DNA of 64,000 bases, from positions 586,963 through 650,962 of the forward strand of contig NZ_SRUZ01000002.1 in NCBI RefSeq assembly GCF_004791165.1, given 5' to 3'. The stretch comes from Mesorhizobium sp. M8A.F.Ca.ET.218.01.1.1 (GTDB lineage Bacteria > Pseudomonadota > Alphaproteobacteria > Rhizobiales > Rhizobiaceae). The notes under the pieces were generated by a model. It saw nothing but the letters and a program-made list of their open reading frames with translations, was not told the DNA's origin and ran no database searches. Shown here one piece after another: positions 8,224 to 19,258 of the stretch (position 1 is the stretch's first letter; each line of letters opens with the position of its first letter). The position numbers and the translations under genes were made by a program.

Positions 8224-9699
8224 TCAACACTCGTGTGCCGTCGCGCAGGCGAATTCATCAAACAGGTACGCGGTCTCGTTCCTCGTGCACGGCAATTCGC
8301 CTATCAGCTCAGGCTGGCAATCCCACGGGGCCGGCTGGCGCACCTGAGACCAGATCGGATTGTGAATGGCGAGGTCGATCTGGCGTACGAGTTCCACCAT
8401 GCCGTCATAGCCGGCATAAGGATGCTGGCGCTCCTGGTTGATATCGAGCCAGGGCGTCTTGGCCTTGAGCGCAATGAATTGCGTGCGACCGCCCGACAGC
8501 ATGATATCGGCCCTGTGTTCAGAGAGCATGGCGTACAGCTCGCTCGCAGCCATGGATTCGAACATGTGCTTGTCGTGCTTGAGAACTTGTTTGATGCGCT
8601 CCTTGTCCTGCACCGTAGATTTCTTGATCGAGGTGCCGACGATCTCGATTCCGATCTCCATCAGCGCATGGACAACCGACCAGGACTTCACACCGCCTGT
8701 GTTGAGCAGCACGCGCTTGCCTTGGAGCCTTTGCCGGTAGGATTCGAGTTTCTTCCACGCGATCGCCTCCTGCTGCGCGATCAGCGTCTCTGTGCGCTCG
8801 AGGATCTCCGGATCGGCGCCCTTCCTCACCAGCAGCCTGACAAGGTTTCGAAGAGCTTGCGATGTGTCGGAGATGCCATAGAAGGAGCCCTCGAAGAACG
8901 GGATGTCCCAGCGCTCCTCCATCTTGCGGGCAAGACTGATCAGCGCGGTCGAGCACACCATCATTGCCGCCCGGGCGCGGTGCGCGGAAGCAATGTCGCG
9001 GTAACGCGCATCGCCGGGAATGCAGGCGCGCACCCGGATCCCGAGCCGATCGAGGAGCGGCTTTACAAGCCAGAATTCGCCCGAGAGGTTGAATTCGCCA
9101 AGGATGTTGATGTCGTAGGGTCCGGGGTCGTCGGGTTCGACCGTGCCGATGACATGATCGAGCAACGCCTCGGCGGCGAGCTTATTGCCGAGGTTCTTGG
9201 AGCCTGCCAGGCCAGGCGCATTGATCGGCACCACGGCCAAACCGAACTTTTCCGTGGCGCGTTTGCACACGGCCTCGATGTCGTCACCGATCAGCGCCGT
9301 TACGCAAGTCGAGTAGACGAAGATCGCCGGCGGCGCGTATGTGTGCTTGATCTCGCGGATCGCCTTGAAGAGTTTCCGCTCGCCCTGCCCCATCACAAGG
9401 TCGAGTTCGGTGAGGTCGGTCGTGAAGCTTGTCCGCCACAAGGTCGGCCCTGACGAAACCGCACCACGGTTGTCCCAAGAATTGCCCTCGCAGGCGAGCG
9501 GCGCATGGACCAGATGCGCAACGTCGGTGATCGGCTGCAGGACGATCTTGGCTCCGTCAAAGGCGCAGCCGCCGGCTGCCGCCCCTGGTGTCAGCGACTT
9601 CGAGCAGCCCTCCTTGCGCGCCTTGGCATCTTTGCCACGGTTCTTATCGCAGGCGGGCTCATCGAAGGCGTCCTTGATTTTGGCGCTGAGGGAGGACAT
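8224..9699 (-). CDS. nifE: NifE, FeMo-cofactor scaffold alpha subunit
   Basis: The 491-residue protein resembles NifD and pairs with NifN. An N-terminal Cys-rich stretch with basic residues (about 15-50) precedes the conserved core CAFDGAK and HAPLACEGNSWDNRG, which carries cluster-ligand residues. The GGAGGACAT context gives a good start at 9699. About 60 bases separate it from nifK upstream. Length fits rhizobial NifE, though the C-terminal tail (residues 450-491) is somewhat variable in the family. Confidence 0.95.
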   Translation of the reverse strand: MSSLSAKIKDAFDEPACDKNRGKDAKARKEGCSKSLTPGAAAGGCAFDGAKIVLQPITDVAHLVHAPLACEGNSWDNRGAVSSGPTLWRTSFTTDLTELDLVMGQGERKLFKAIREIKHTYAPPAIFVYSTCVTALIGDDIEAVCKRATEKFGLAVVPINAPGLAGSKNLGNKLAAEALLDHVIGTVEPDDPGPYDINILGEFNLSGEFWLVKPLLDRLGIRVRACIPGDARYRDIASAHRARAAMMVCSTALISLARKMEERWDIPFFEGSFYGISDTSQALRNLVRLLVRKGADPEILERTETLIAQQEAIAWKKLESYRQRLQGKRVLLNTGGVKSWSVVHALMEIGIEIVGTSIKKSTVQDKERIKQVLKHDKHMFESMAASELYAMLSEHRADIMLSGGRTQFIALKAKTPWLDINQERQHPYAGYDGMVELVRQIDLAIHNPIWSQVRQPAPWDCQPELIGELPCTRNETAYLFDEFACATAHEC

Positions 9700-9760
9700 T
9701 GCTCAGCCTCCCCAGTCCATTGGGCAAGGAATGGCCTCGGCGAAAAGCCGGCCACGGCTC

Positions 9761-11302
9761 TTAGCGCGTGAGGTCATAGGAATAATCCGTCACACCCGTC
9801 TCGCTCGTCTCGCGATCGAGTTTGTCGAAGATCTTGTCGAGGATCGTCGTCAGCACGCGCAACGCTCCCTGGTAGCCAAAGAGCGCAAAGCGGTGATGAT
9901 GGTGCCGATCGAAGATCGGAAACATCAGCCGGATCAGCGGTGTTCCGGTGTCGCGCTCCAGGTACTTGCCGTAGGAATTGCCGATCAAAAGGTCCACCGG
10001 CTCGGTAAAGAGCAGTGAGCGCAGCGCCCACAGGTCCTTGCCCGCCCAAACCTGGGCAGCCTTGCCGAAAGGCGAGGATGCTAGCAGCTTCTTCAAATCG
10101 GCTTCCCATGCCGAGGTGCCATTGGTGGCGAGGCAATGGGTTGGCTCGCCGCCGGTCTCCATGACAAAGCGGGCCATTGCGTGAACGAAGTCGGGATCAC
10201 CGTAGATGGCGTATTTCTTACCATGCAACCAGGATTGGCTGTCCGCCATGGCGTCTACCAGTCGGCCGCGCTCGAGGCGAATTGCCTCGGGAATCTCCTT
10301 GCCGGAAATCGCCGCGACCTCCATCAGGAATTCGTCCGTCGCCTGAACGCCGAGCGGATAGTGGAACGAGGCCGTCGCCTGCCCGACCTCCTCGCAATAG
10401 CCCAGTGTCTTTCGGGTGTTGTGATGCTGCAGCGAAAGCGTTGCCTCGGCGTTGAGGGCCTTCTTCACCTCGTTGATCTTCGTGCCCCCGTCATACATGC
10501 GGTATTCACCGTCCGAAGGCGTATCGAACTGGTCAGAGGCATCCTGGATCAATGTATAGGACACGCCCATTACATCGAGCAGGCGCTTGAGCTCCCGGTT
10601 GTTGCCGACGCAGAAGCCGTCGAAGCCCGGAATGATGTTGATGGTTCCTTCGATTTGCGTACGCTCCTGACCTTTCCAGAAGTGCTCCAAAATGCCTTTG
10701 ACCATGTTGTCATAGCCGTCGACATGACTGCCAACGAAGGCCGGGGTGTGGGCAAAGGGCACGTCGAAGTCGCGCGGGACTGAATCTTCGTCCTTGGCGT
10801 TCTGGATGAAGCTGTGCAGGTCGTCGCCAATGACCTCTGCCATACAGGTCGTCGACACGGCAATCATCTTGGGGTCGTAGAGCTGGTAGGTGTTGGCGAG
10901 CCCGTCGACCATGTTCTTCAGGCCGCCAAACACCGCCGCATCCTCGGTCATTGAGGAGGAGACCGCCGCGGCAGGCTCCTTGAAATGGCGCGACAGGTGC
11001 GAGCGGTAATAGGCGACGCAACCTTGGCTGCCGTGGACGAAGGACATGGTTCGCTCGAAGCCGGCGGCAGCGAATACCGCACCCAGCGGCTGGCAGGCCT
11101 TGGCCGGGTTCACGACAAGCGCTTTGCGGGCGAGGTTCTTTTCGCGGTATTCCCACGTCTGGGTGAAATCGCGCTGATCGGAAATGATTTCATCGGGGTG
11201 CGGACATTCGAAGTTTAGCTTCTTCTCAGCGAGCATCTTTCTGTATTCCGGCTCGCGGAACAGGGGAGCGTGATCGAGAATTTTTTCAGCCGACTGCGGC
11301 AT
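9761..11302 (-). CDS. nifK: Nitrogenase molybdenum-iron protein beta chain
   Basis: The 513-residue protein is the beta subunit of MoFe protein (component I), which reduces N2 with electrons from NifH. P-cluster cysteine contexts are visible: [10 protein letters not shown] around residue 70, [19 protein letters not shown] around 95 and [13 protein letters not shown] around 153. AGAGG precedes the ATG at 11302. It lies 130 bases downstream of nifD, in the same operon. Confidence 0.97.
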   Translation of the reverse strand: MPQSAEKILDHAPLFREPEYRKMLAEKKLNFECPHPDEIISDQRDFTQTWEYREKNLARKALVVNPAKACQPLGAVFAAAGFERTMSFVHGSQGCVAYYRSHLSRHFKEPAAAVSSSMTEDAAVFGGLKNMVDGLANTYQLYDPKMIAVSTTCMAEVIGDDLHSFIQNAKDEDSVPRDFDVPFAHTPAFVGSHVDGYDNMVKGILEHFWKGQERTQIEGTINIIPGFDGFCVGNNRELKRLLDVMGVSYTLIQDASDQFDTPSDGEYRMYDGGTKINEVKKALNAEATLSLQHHNTRKTLGYCEEVGQATASFHYPLGVQATDEFLMEVAAISGKEIPEAIRLERGRLVDAMADSQSWLHGKKYAIYGDPDFVHAMARFVMETGGEPTHCLATNGTSAWEADLKKLLASSPFGKAAQVWAGKDLWALRSLLFTEPVDLLIGNSYGKYLERDTGTPLIRLMFPIFDRHHHHRFALFGYQGALRVLTTILDKIFDKLDRETSETGVTDYSYDLTR

Positions 11303-11431
11303 GATGATTACCTCTTTTGCATCTGGCTGCGCGGGACGGCAGCTCAGGACGTCAAGACGTTCCAGGCTCCGGCGGATCAGAGGCCGCGGGAGTTCACCGT
11401 CTCAGTGGGAGACTGGGGCTGAAGCAAATGT

Positions 11432-12934
11432 TTATTCGGCAGCCATCGCCCGCTCATCGCCCCGGCTTCTTTTCCAAGGCGCGTGGAATAGGTCCCAGAC
11501 CGGGTTGTTAATGGCGAGATCCACATCACGTGCGAAAATGGCAAAGCCATCGTAGCCGTGATACGGGCCTGAATAATCCCAGGAATGCATCTGGCGGAAC
11601 GGTATGCCCATCTTCTGCACCGGGTATTTTTCTTTGATTCCCGAGCCGACCAGATTTGGGCGAATCCCTTCGATGAATTTCTCCAACTCATAGCCGGTCA
11701 CGTCATCGTAGATCAGCGTGCCGTTCTTCACGTAGTGGCCGGTGCGCTGATAGTCGTCGCTGTGGGCGAATTCATAGCCGGTGCCCACGATGACCATGCC
11801 GAGGTCCTCGTAGGCCGTGACGACGTGGCGGGGGCGCAGGCCGCCCACATAGAGCATCACGGTATTTCCTTCCAGGCGCGACAGGTACTTGGCGATGACC
11901 GCATCAACAAGCGGCCTGTACTTGGCAATGACCTTTTCGGTCTTCTCCTCGATTTCCGGCCCAAAATGCTTGGCTATGTTGCGCAGAGAGGCTTCGATCT
12001 GGGAGGGACCGAAGAAATTGTACTCCATCCAGGCGACGCCATACTTTTCCTCCATATGCCGACAGATGTAATTCATCGACCGGTAGCAGTGGATAAGATT
12101 GAGCTTAGCCTTCGGGGCGCGCTCGATCTCTGCGAGTGTGGCGTCACCCGACCAGTTGCCAACCACGCGCAGCCCTATCTCCTCAAGCAGTATGCGCGAG
12201 GCCCAGGCATCGCCGCCGATATTGTAGTCGCCGATGACGTTGACGTCGTAGGGGCCGGCCTCGAACTTGACATCCTTTTTGTCGAAGACCCAATCCCGGA
12301 TTGCATCATTGGCGATGTGGTGGCCAAGCGACTGCGAGACGCCGCGGAAGCCCTCGCAGCGTACCGGCACGATCGTCTTGTCATACTCCTTGGTCTTTTT
12401 GCGAGAAACGGCCTCGGTGTCATCGCCAATCAGGCCGATAGGGCATTCGGACTGCACGGTGATGCCGTTGTTGAGCGGAAACAAGACTTCAATCTCGTCA
12501 ATGATCTGTTCCAGCTTCTTGTCGCCGCCGAAGACGATGTCCTTCTCCTGGAAATCGGAGGTGAACTGCATTGTCCCGAACGTGTCGACGCCCGTTGTAC
12601 CGACGTAGTAGTTGCGGCGCTGCGACCAAGAATATTGGCCGCAGCCGACCGGGCCGTGCGAGATATGGACCATATCCTTGACTGGCCCCCACACCACGCC
12701 TTTCGAACCAGCATATGCACAGCCGCGAATCGTCATCACCCCGGGAATGGACTTGATGTTCGATTTGACGTCGCATTCGGAAAGGACCTCGCTTTCCCCG
12801 CCAGCCTCGTTGCCGCTCTTTGCGACGTTGAGGTGCTTCTTGCGGCGCTTCGCCGCCTTGTCGGGATAATGCGACAGCACCTCTTCGATAAGCTTCGCAT
12901 GAAGAGCACCGTCATTCTCGTATTCCCGGCTCAT
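11432..12934 (-). CDS. nifD: Nitrogenase molybdenum-iron protein alpha chain
   Basis: The 500-residue alpha subunit holds FeMo-cofactor at its active site. The P-cluster segments GCAYAGSKG and [11 protein letters not shown] appear around residues 60-95, and the typical GDYNIGGD and [10 protein letters not shown] segments follow. The ATG at 12934 follows AAGGGGGA; the in-frame codons further upstream lack a ribosome binding site and go beyond the usual start. It is 87 bases downstream of nifH. A long antisense open frame over nifD is a codon-bias shadow. Confidence 0.97.
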   Translation of the reverse strand: MSREYENDGALHAKLIEEVLSHYPDKAAKRRKKHLNVAKSGNEAGGESEVLSECDVKSNIKSIPGVMTIRGCAYAGSKGVVWGPVKDMVHISHGPVGCGQYSWSQRRNYYVGTTGVDTFGTMQFTSDFQEKDIVFGGDKKLEQIIDEIEVLFPLNNGITVQSECPIGLIGDDTEAVSRKKTKEYDKTIVPVRCEGFRGVSQSLGHHIANDAIRDWVFDKKDVKFEAGPYDVNVIGDYNIGGDAWASRILLEEIGLRVVGNWSGDATLAEIERAPKAKLNLIHCYRSMNYICRHMEEKYGVAWMEYNFFGPSQIEASLRNIAKHFGPEIEEKTEKVIAKYRPLVDAVIAKYLSRLEGNTVMLYVGGLRPRHVVTAYEDLGMVIVGTGYEFAHSDDYQRTGHYVKNGTLIYDDVTGYELEKFIEGIRPNLVGSGIKEKYPVQKMGIPFRQMHSWDYSGPYHGYDGFAIFARDVDLAINNPVWDLFHAPWKRSRGDERAMAAE

Positions 12935-13021
12935 GAGTCCCCCTTTCAAGGTTGGGTGACGCCTCAAAGAATAGGCGCCGTTCTCTGCAAGGCGCGCCGA
13001 TTCATGGCAGCGCTAATGTCA

Positions 13022-13936
<915 letters not shown>

Positions 13937-14002
13937 CTAATCATCGCGACTGCCCGCGACACAAGTGCCGATAGGCAGCTCGTGCCGCCTCACACCAAGC
14001 AT

Positions 14003-14018
14003 CGCAAAAAGCGTACCA
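14003..14018 (-). promoter_or_regulatory. Sigma-54 promoter of nifH
   Basis: On the minus strand the site reads TGGTACGCTTTTTGCG, a near-consensus -24/-12 element (TGGYACG-N4-TTGC). It is 88 bases upstream of the nifH ATG and 90 bases from a perfect NifA site. Confidence 0.92.
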
Positions 14019-14108
14019 GCGTGATCGGCCGATCCCAGAAAAAACTTTGTCATTAAATTCCAGCCGCTTAGACGGCGGCAAAACGCGCGAACGGGCCTTT
14101 CAGGCGTC

Positions 14109-14124
14109 TGTCACGGACACGACA
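14109..14124. promoter_or_regulatory. NifA upstream activator site for nifH
   Basis: TGTCACGGACACGACA is an exact TGT-N10-ACA site, placed 90 bases upstream of the nifH -24 element, the usual distance. Confidence 0.88.
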
Positions 14125-14530
14125 AAGCCGACACAGATTGTCGTGCGCCATCCAAACCGCCGTGTGTCGAGCTCGAAGCGGGAGAATGGGGAAGTTAGCC
14201 CAAAGCTGATGGCGAGACCATCGGAAGACATCGGCTCTTGTCTTTCCAGCCTGCCATTGATCGGGCGGTCGCTGGATGAGCAGGAGCCTGGGGCTTGACC
14301 GCGGCGCGGGTAGTTCAGGCAGGCTTACAGAGCGGGAACGCCGGCGGCCGATAGACATCCGCGCTTAACCTTTCATAGCCCGTCTACAAGTTGGTTCCGC
14401 CGACGCGCTATATGGAAGCCAAATAATTCAGTAGCTTAGCCGAGAGCATTGATTTTTTCAGAAAGATACGTGTTATACGCGTACGAACCGCCGAACCCAT
14501 GGTCGGCGCCCTCATGCGCGTGAGACCCCG

Positions 14531-14740
14531 TTGTGGGCGAGGCTCGCGACTGGCTGCACGATCCTAGCCGGCCTGCTTGCCATTGAGTTTGGTCCCGCCG
14601 CGGTAGGCTGCGGCATCAAGGGCAACATCAGCTACAACACTGGCAAGAAGATTATCACGTTCTTGGACAGGAATCTTACTGGGAGACACGCATCAACAGG
14701 CGGGCGGGCGGGCTTCGAGAGGTTAGTGTCGCGGCAGCTT
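14531..14740 (+). pseudogene. Frameshifted small secreted 'sunset-domain' type protein
   Basis: A hydrophobic leader (GCTILAGLLAIEFGPAAVG) leads into CGIKGNISYNTGKKI, then the frame breaks near 14652. In the next frame the sequence continues YHVLGQESYWETRINRRAG. Together they match the C-terminal domain common in small thermonuclease-like or 'sunset' proteins (CxIKGNIS...G.KIYH.PGQ..Y..T.I....GERWF). One missing base explains the break and the conserved end GERWFC is lost. The start would be TTG. No functional role is expected. Confidence 0.6.
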
Positions 14741-14986
14741 GCAGATCTGCCCACGGGGCCGCCACGATCGCAAAGTGTGTACAAAAGCGCCCTCTCTGCC
14801 GAACTGAACAGTGCTCACGGCCATAGCCTCGGATGAGCCCGACTGGCTTGACCTCTGCATGATGAGAGCAGCTTTTACACCAGGTGCGCAGCACATGTCT
14901 TTAACGAACGCATCGTCTTCAAGAATATAGAGAGCAATTCGGAAAACCGAGTAGTTGGCGGCGAAGCTAGGAGAAGGTATACACCA

Positions 14987-15190
14987 CCCTCTTGTTACCC
15001 CAGAGTAGAACGTGCAGCTGCGGCAAGACGCGGGCTTCGAACCACCTGTCGCTGGTCACCTTTTCTACCAGCGATTCCATGCGCATCATATTCCGTCGGA
15101 CTCGACAGAGACGTCTTCATTACCACGGCGGGGCGGCGTGTGATTGCCGGGTTGCAGACAAACCTCGCCGCGACGTCTTTGGGACGAGTG
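14987..15190 (-). pseudogene. Partial second copy of the queE 3' end
   Basis: This stretch is closely similar to 16855-17068, the 3' end of queE, beginning with the shared CCCTCTTGTTACCCC and including the shared GCGGCGTGTGATTGCC. It has point changes and a deletion of about 20 bases near 15165. No matching remainder of queE follows, so it is a truncated duplicate. The two copies flank the carbonic anhydrase gene in direct orientation about 1.87 kb apart. Confidence 0.85.
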
Positions 15191-15323
15191 GTGTCGGCAC
15201 CGAATCCCTATCATTTAGACTAGCCAGCTTGGGGAGCGCCGTCAGACCGCCAGACCGGAAGAGGAGGCTTCGCGCCAACTTGTGCCAAGAATGTTGGACC
15301 GTGCGGAACCGCTGGGGCGGCGC

Positions 15324-16076
15324 TCAACTCTGGCGCAGGATGAAGCGTCGATTGGGTGAATGAATAGGGCGCGCGTTCGACGGGTAGAGGGAGGCAAATC
15401 GCTGGATGTCTGCCGGATCAACGTCAACCGGTTCCATCGCCACCATCCACTCGACGTTTTCGGTGCACGGCGGCGTCGTCAGTGAGCCCTCATAAGTCCA
15501 ATAGCCAAGCGAGGCTGGCAGAAGCCAGTTGGGATTCACCTCGTCGATCGTCACCTCCCCATTCGGCAGTTCGGGAAAGGCCGCAGCAAGGGCAGCAAAG
15601 CTGGCATTTGTCGCGCCGGGCGTTAAAAAGACGCCCAGCACGCCCAGAGTACCACTTTGCGTGTCCTTGTGAACGAAATGCACCTCCATCGGGAAGCTCT
15701 TGCCCGCCACGTGATGTTCGCTTGGCGCATGGAAATGGAACTGTACCAGTTCGTAGACACGATCGCTGCGGGTCAGCGTGCTGCCTTGTGGCATATTGAT
15801 TTGAATGGTGTGGCCGTTGTTCACCATATTGCCGCCGCCCTTGTGCCAGCCGATGGCGATATGCGGGATATCCGCCTTGACCGCGCTGTTGATATTGATC
15901 GGCGATTGCTGCGTGCCGGCAGAGCATACGAAATTTTCCTTATCCAGATCAGCCCAGTGCTCCGGTCCGACCGGACCGGTGTACCCCCAATGGGCACTGG
16001 TCGCTTGGGCGGCTTGAACGCAAATCCGGCATGCGCCGAGCGCAACCAACCCTTTGATCAGGTGACGACGATACAT
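15324..16076 (-). CDS. Alpha-type carbonic anhydrase, exported
   Basis: The 250-residue product is an alpha-carbonic anhydrase (CO2 hydration). It starts with a twin-arginine-like signal (MYRRHLIKGLVALG, then a cleavage region near AQA) so it should act in the periplasm. Zinc-ligand histidines are in QFHFHAPSEH and MEVHFVH; QSPININ and SLTTPPCTE are family signatures. GAGGAG lies 9 bases before the ATG at 16076. A similar gene (msi040) on the M. loti island has been reported as nodule-expressed; that identity is from memory. It probably helps CO2/bicarbonate or pH balance around bacteroids. It lies between queE and a queE fragment. Confidence 0.92.
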   Translation of the reverse strand: MYRRHLIKGLVALGACRICVQAAQATSAHWGYTGPVGPEHWADLDKENFVCSAGTQQSPININSAVKADIPHIAIGWHKGGGNMVNNGHTIQINMPQGSTLTRSDRVYELVQFHFHAPSEHHVAGKSFPMEVHFVHKDTQSGTLGVLGVFLTPGATNASFAALAAAFPELPNGEVTIDEVNPNWLLPASLGYWTYEGSLTTPPCTENVEWMVAMEPVDVDPADIQRFASLYPSNARPIHSPNRRFILRQS

Positions 16077-16846
16077 ATTACTTTTGCTCCTCTTGCGAAC
16101 TGATGTTGGTGGCTGCCCTAATGGACGCGTGATGGCCAATCGGCGCGGCCAGTATTGTCCTTTGCAACTGATAGATGCCCGCATGCCTTGGCGTGCTTTC
16201 ATAAGTGCGGCTGCCGTTTCTCGGCTGGCCGGCTTCTGCAGCCCGCAACGGGAGCAGTTTCAACCAGCTAAACGATAAAAAATTTGAGCAGACCAGCGCT
16301 TGACCCCCGCCGCAAAGGCACAGGCGAAGGTGATCACTGCGCGGCTGCCGTTCGCGCCGGAGGCCGCATCGCTATACTTTACACTCGCTGCCCAAGGAGA
16401 CGCAGGCGACCCTAATACGTTTTCATCGCTACTCCCGACGCAGCCGACCCACGCCACGAAAACGTTGCTATATTTCACGTTGGGCCAGTGAGGAAATCGA
16501 TCTTCTTTATGGAAGGCATTTGCGCAATGGATGCATTCCCATGCTGACAGTCGTGCGTCAGGCCGGACAATGAGATACATCGATAAGAGCTGGACAAGGA
16601 TGAGGGGATGACGTGCTTGCGACGGAGCAGGTGGGGCGAGAAGGCCAGTTCTTGCGGATTTCAACTTTGCGTGACGACAGCTCATCGGAGTCAAGGTGAC
16701 ACACGCCGGCAGCGGGGTGTCCGGGCGGTTTCCAGCCGCACAATCGCGAGACCGCTGACGCGAACAAAGCTCGGCTGTACTCGGCACGCGAAGAGAGCCT
16801 GCCAAGCCGTTGGAGCCCGGCCTTCCGGTGCGACGCAAGCCGCAGA
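16077..16846. other. Intergenic stretch without a recognisable gene
   Basis: About 770 bases between the carbonic anhydrase start and the queE stop. A 63-codon plus-strand frame at 16300 and longer minus frames exist but show no domain, no ribosome binding site and no homologue I recognise. Confidence 0.4.
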
Positions 16847-17572
16847 CTAGACCGCCCTCTTGTTACCCCAAAGCAGAACGTGCAGCTGCGGCAACACGCG
16901 GGCTTCGAACCACCTGTCGCTAGTCACCCTTTCGACAAGCCATTCCATTCGCATCATTATTCCGTCCAAGTCGACAGAGGCGTCTTCACTGCCAGGGCGC
17001 GGCGGCGTGTGATTGCCGGGTTGCAGATAGATCGGAAGGTGCGGATATCTCGCCGCGACTTCTTTGGCGTAGGCATAGTCACTCTCGTCGAAAACGACGA
17101 GCTTGAGCACGATTTGCGGCTTCTCTTGCGCCGCTTCGAGGCATGCATCAAACGCAGCCCAACGGGTGGTCATCTCGCTGGACGGCGGCTTTGGGCTAAG
17201 GGTCAGCACGTCAAGATCCGCAAACCACTCCCTCACCACGGAACCCTGCGTTTCCAGTGCAAAACGATAGCCCTCGCGATGGCCGCGTTCTATGAGGGGA
17301 CCGAACGGCTGAATGGCCGGGTTGCCGCCTGACAAGGAGACCATAACCGGCCTGCCGCCGGAAAGCGCATGGACGGTTTGCCACACGGCATCGATCGGCA
17401 TCGGTAGCCATTCATGGCGATACTGATTGTCCACCGCGTGAAGGCTGTCGCACCATGAACAGCGATAATCACATCCGCCGGTTCTGATGAACACCGTCGG
17501 CAAGCCGATGAGCACGCCCTCGCCCTGGATAGTCGGCCCGAATATCTCGCTCACACGGATTGCGGGATGCAT
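16847..17572 (-). CDS. queE: 7-carboxy-7-deazaguanine synthase QueE
   Basis: The 242-residue radical SAM enzyme converts 6-carboxytetrahydropterin to 7-carboxy-7-deazaguanine. The substrate-gate [11 protein letters not shown] and the cluster motif [11 protein letters not shown] (CxxxCxxC) are intact. The ATG at 17572 is preferred to a TTG at 17599 that would overlap queD. It is the last gene of a queC-queD-queE operon. A truncated copy of its 3' end is at 14987-15190. Confidence 0.93.
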   Translation of the reverse strand: MHPAIRVSEIFGPTIQGEGVLIGLPTVFIRTGGCDYRCSWCDSLHAVDNQYRHEWLPMPIDAVWQTVHALSGGRPVMVSLSGGNPAIQPFGPLIERGHREGYRFALETQGSVVREWFADLDVLTLSPKPPSSEMTTRWAAFDACLEAAQEKPQIVLKLVVFDESDYAYAKEVAARYPHLPIYLQPGNHTPPRPGSEDASVDLDGIMMRMEWLVERVTSDRWFEARVLPQLHVLLWGNKRAV

Positions 17573-17577
17573 GTCGG

Positions 17578-17934
17578 TCACGGACGGTATTCCGCCCAAG
17601 TTTTCGGTGTTTCGCTAACGCGCACGGCCGCGGTCTGCGGCAGACGTGCCTTGCACCATTCATAGAAATGTCTGGCCAGGCATTCCGCCGTGACCTTCTC
17701 ATGTCCCAGCACGTCGTTGAGGTGCCGATGGTCGAAGCTCTCGTCAATGTAGCGTTTGAGCGGCGCCAGATCGTGATAGTCGCGCACGAAGCCGTGGGCG
17801 TCCAGTTCCTTGGCCGACAGCTCCACTACGACGACATAGTTATGCCCGTGCAGGCGCGCGCATTGATGGTTGGGAGGCAAGGAGGTGAGCTGATGCGAGG
17901 CCGAGAAGTGGAATTCCTTGGTGATGTGGAACAT
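17578..17934 (-). CDS. queD: 6-carboxy-5,6,7,8-tetrahydropterin synthase QueD
   Basis: The 118-residue protein of the 6-pyruvoyl-tetrahydropterin synthase family makes carboxytetrahydropterin from dihydroneopterin triphosphate. Zinc histidines are in FHFSASHQL and RLHGHNY, with the catalytic Cys in [10 protein letters not shown]. Its ATG overlaps the queC stop (TAATG), so the two are translationally coupled. Confidence 0.94.
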   Translation of the reverse strand: MFHITKEFHFSASHQLTSLPPNHQCARLHGHNYVVVVELSAKELDAHGFVRDYHDLAPLKRYIDESFDHRHLNDVLGHEKVTAECLARHFYEWCKARLPQTAAVRVSETPKTWAEYRP

Positions 17935-18635
17935 TACGCGCGCCTCCTGCGCAGCGCCTCAAGCCAGAAATCGGCGTCCTCGTAGTCGGTGGGATCAGCG
18001 TGCCCGGCGAGATGGAACGCTTCGCGCCGCTCGACGCAGGTCCCGCATCGTCCGCAGTGACGCACGCCGCCCTTGTAACAGGACCAGGTCTCAGCAAACG
18101 GGGTGCCGTATCTTGCGCCATCCGCAACAATGTCAGCTTTTCCGAGATTCACATACGGTGCATAGAGGCGTATCTGCGCATAGCCGTCGAGCGCGCGGTC
18201 TTGCATTGTCTGGAAAGCTTCAATGAAGGCCGGACGGCAATCGGGATAGATGAAATGGTCCCCACCATGCACGGCCGCCGCCACCGCTTCGGCGCTGTGG
18301 GCGGCGGCGAGACCGAAGGCGATTGCCAACATGATGGCATTGCGGTTCGGCACCACCGTAATCTTCATCGTGTCTTCGGCGTAGTGGCCGTCCGGCACGT
18401 CGATACTGCTAGTCAGCGCTGAGCCGGAAAGGCCACGGCCAATTTCGCCGATGTCGATGATCTGGTGCGGGACCTTCAGTCGCTGCGCGCAAAGAGCGGC
18501 GAAGCCCAATTCCTTCCTGTGCCGTTGGCCATAGTCGAAAGATAGAAGGCCGGTGAGTTCGTGCTCCGCTGCCACCATGTGAGCAAGGGAAACGGAGTCC
18601 AATCCGCCAGAGCAGACGGCGAGAGTCTTCATCAT
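17934..18635 (-). CDS. queC: 7-cyano-7-deazaguanine (preQ0) synthase QueC
   Basis: The 233-residue ATP-dependent enzyme turns 7-carboxy-7-deazaguanine into preQ0. The PP-loop SGGLDS is at the N-terminus and the zinc-binding cysteines CGRCGTC near the C-terminus. AAGGAT precedes the ATG pair at 18635/18632. First gene of queCDE. No queF, folE or tgt lies in the window, so the product of this operon is preQ0 unless chromosomal enzymes continue the pathway to queuosine. Confidence 0.95.
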   Translation of the reverse strand: MMKTLAVCSGGLDSVSLAHMVAAEHELTGLLSFDYGQRHRKELGFAALCAQRLKVPHQIIDIGEIGRGLSGSALTSSIDVPDGHYAEDTMKITVVPNRNAIMLAIAFGLAAAHSAEAVAAAVHGGDHFIYPDCRPAFIEAFQTMQDRALDGYAQIRLYAPYVNLGKADIVADGARYGTPFAETWSCYKGGVRHCGRCGTCVERREAFHLAGHADPTDYEDADFWLEALRRRRA

Positions 18636-18837
18636 TGGTATCCTTGTTTTGACCGGGTAAGGCTGCGACCGGAGATTTCTCTGCGCCCCCACTACTCCAG
18701 CGACTCAGTTTTGTGAACCGGGAGAATTTGCGCTCAGCCCGATTGGAACGGGAGTGCGTCGCGTCCAACACGCGTGATCAATAAAAGTTGAGCGCTTCAG
18801 CAGTTTGTTTCGCATCGCGCCAACTTTCGCAATCTGC

Positions 18838-18958
18838 TGTCGGATCGTCGACTTCGAGACAAGGTGATGTTCGGCCGACATCGGCTGACTCTTAATTAAG
18901 CCGCAGAACACATGTTGGCTTTCTGGCCTTCGCTTGTGCGGTTGGCACGACAATTGAC
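18838..18958 (+). promoter_or_regulatory. Orphan NifA/sigma-54-like promoter cut off by an IS
   Basis: TGGCACGACAATTGAC at 18943-18958 fits a -24/-12 element except TTGA for TTGC. A near NifA site, TGTCGGATCGTCGACT (one base off TGT-N10-ACA), is at 18838-18853, 90 bases upstream. The plus-strand DNA that follows holds only a decayed IS630, so any former target gene is gone. Confidence 0.35.
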
Positions 18959-19069
18959 ATTCTAATTGTGGGGCGGCACACCCCGCCAGCCGAAAGTGGC
19001 AGTGAGCTCCTTCAGGCGCAGGTTGATGTGCTGATTATTCGGCGATTTTCCGATCTCGAACCAGAAAGC

Positions 19070-19258
19070 GAGGGCGACATGGATGCCAGCAAATTTGACA
19101 TTGGCGACATCCGCCTGGAGAACCCTGCGCGGCGCGATTGAGGCCGCAGGCGAGCCTGCTCTACCTGCCGCCCTACAGTCCCGACTTCAATCCGATTGAG
19201 AACGCCTTCGCCCAACCTAAGGCGCTGCTGCGAGCAAAGGCCGACCATCAAGGCTCTA
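19070..19258 (+). pseudogene. IS630-family transposase, left fragment
   Basis: Translation shows TLRGAIEAAG, a frameshift, then LLYLPPYSPDFNPIENAFA, the catalytic DDE end of IS630 transposases. It stops at the border of an IS3 element. The matching C-terminal end is on the other side of that element (20535-20632), so the IS630 gene was split by insertion and was also frameshifted. Confidence 0.8.

Noticed and set aside
8233..9453. A 406-codon plus-strand open frame over nifE
   Set aside because: Antisense shadow of nifE without a recognisable product.
16300..16491. Small plus-strand gene with repeated LYFTL segments
   Set aside because: No ribosome binding site, no homologue recognised, and the region has equally long frames on both strands.
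18963..19110. Coherent-looking minus-strand C-terminus (FWFEIGKSPNNQHINLRLKEL)
   Set aside because: It overlaps IS630 debris, has no visible start and I cannot place it in a family.
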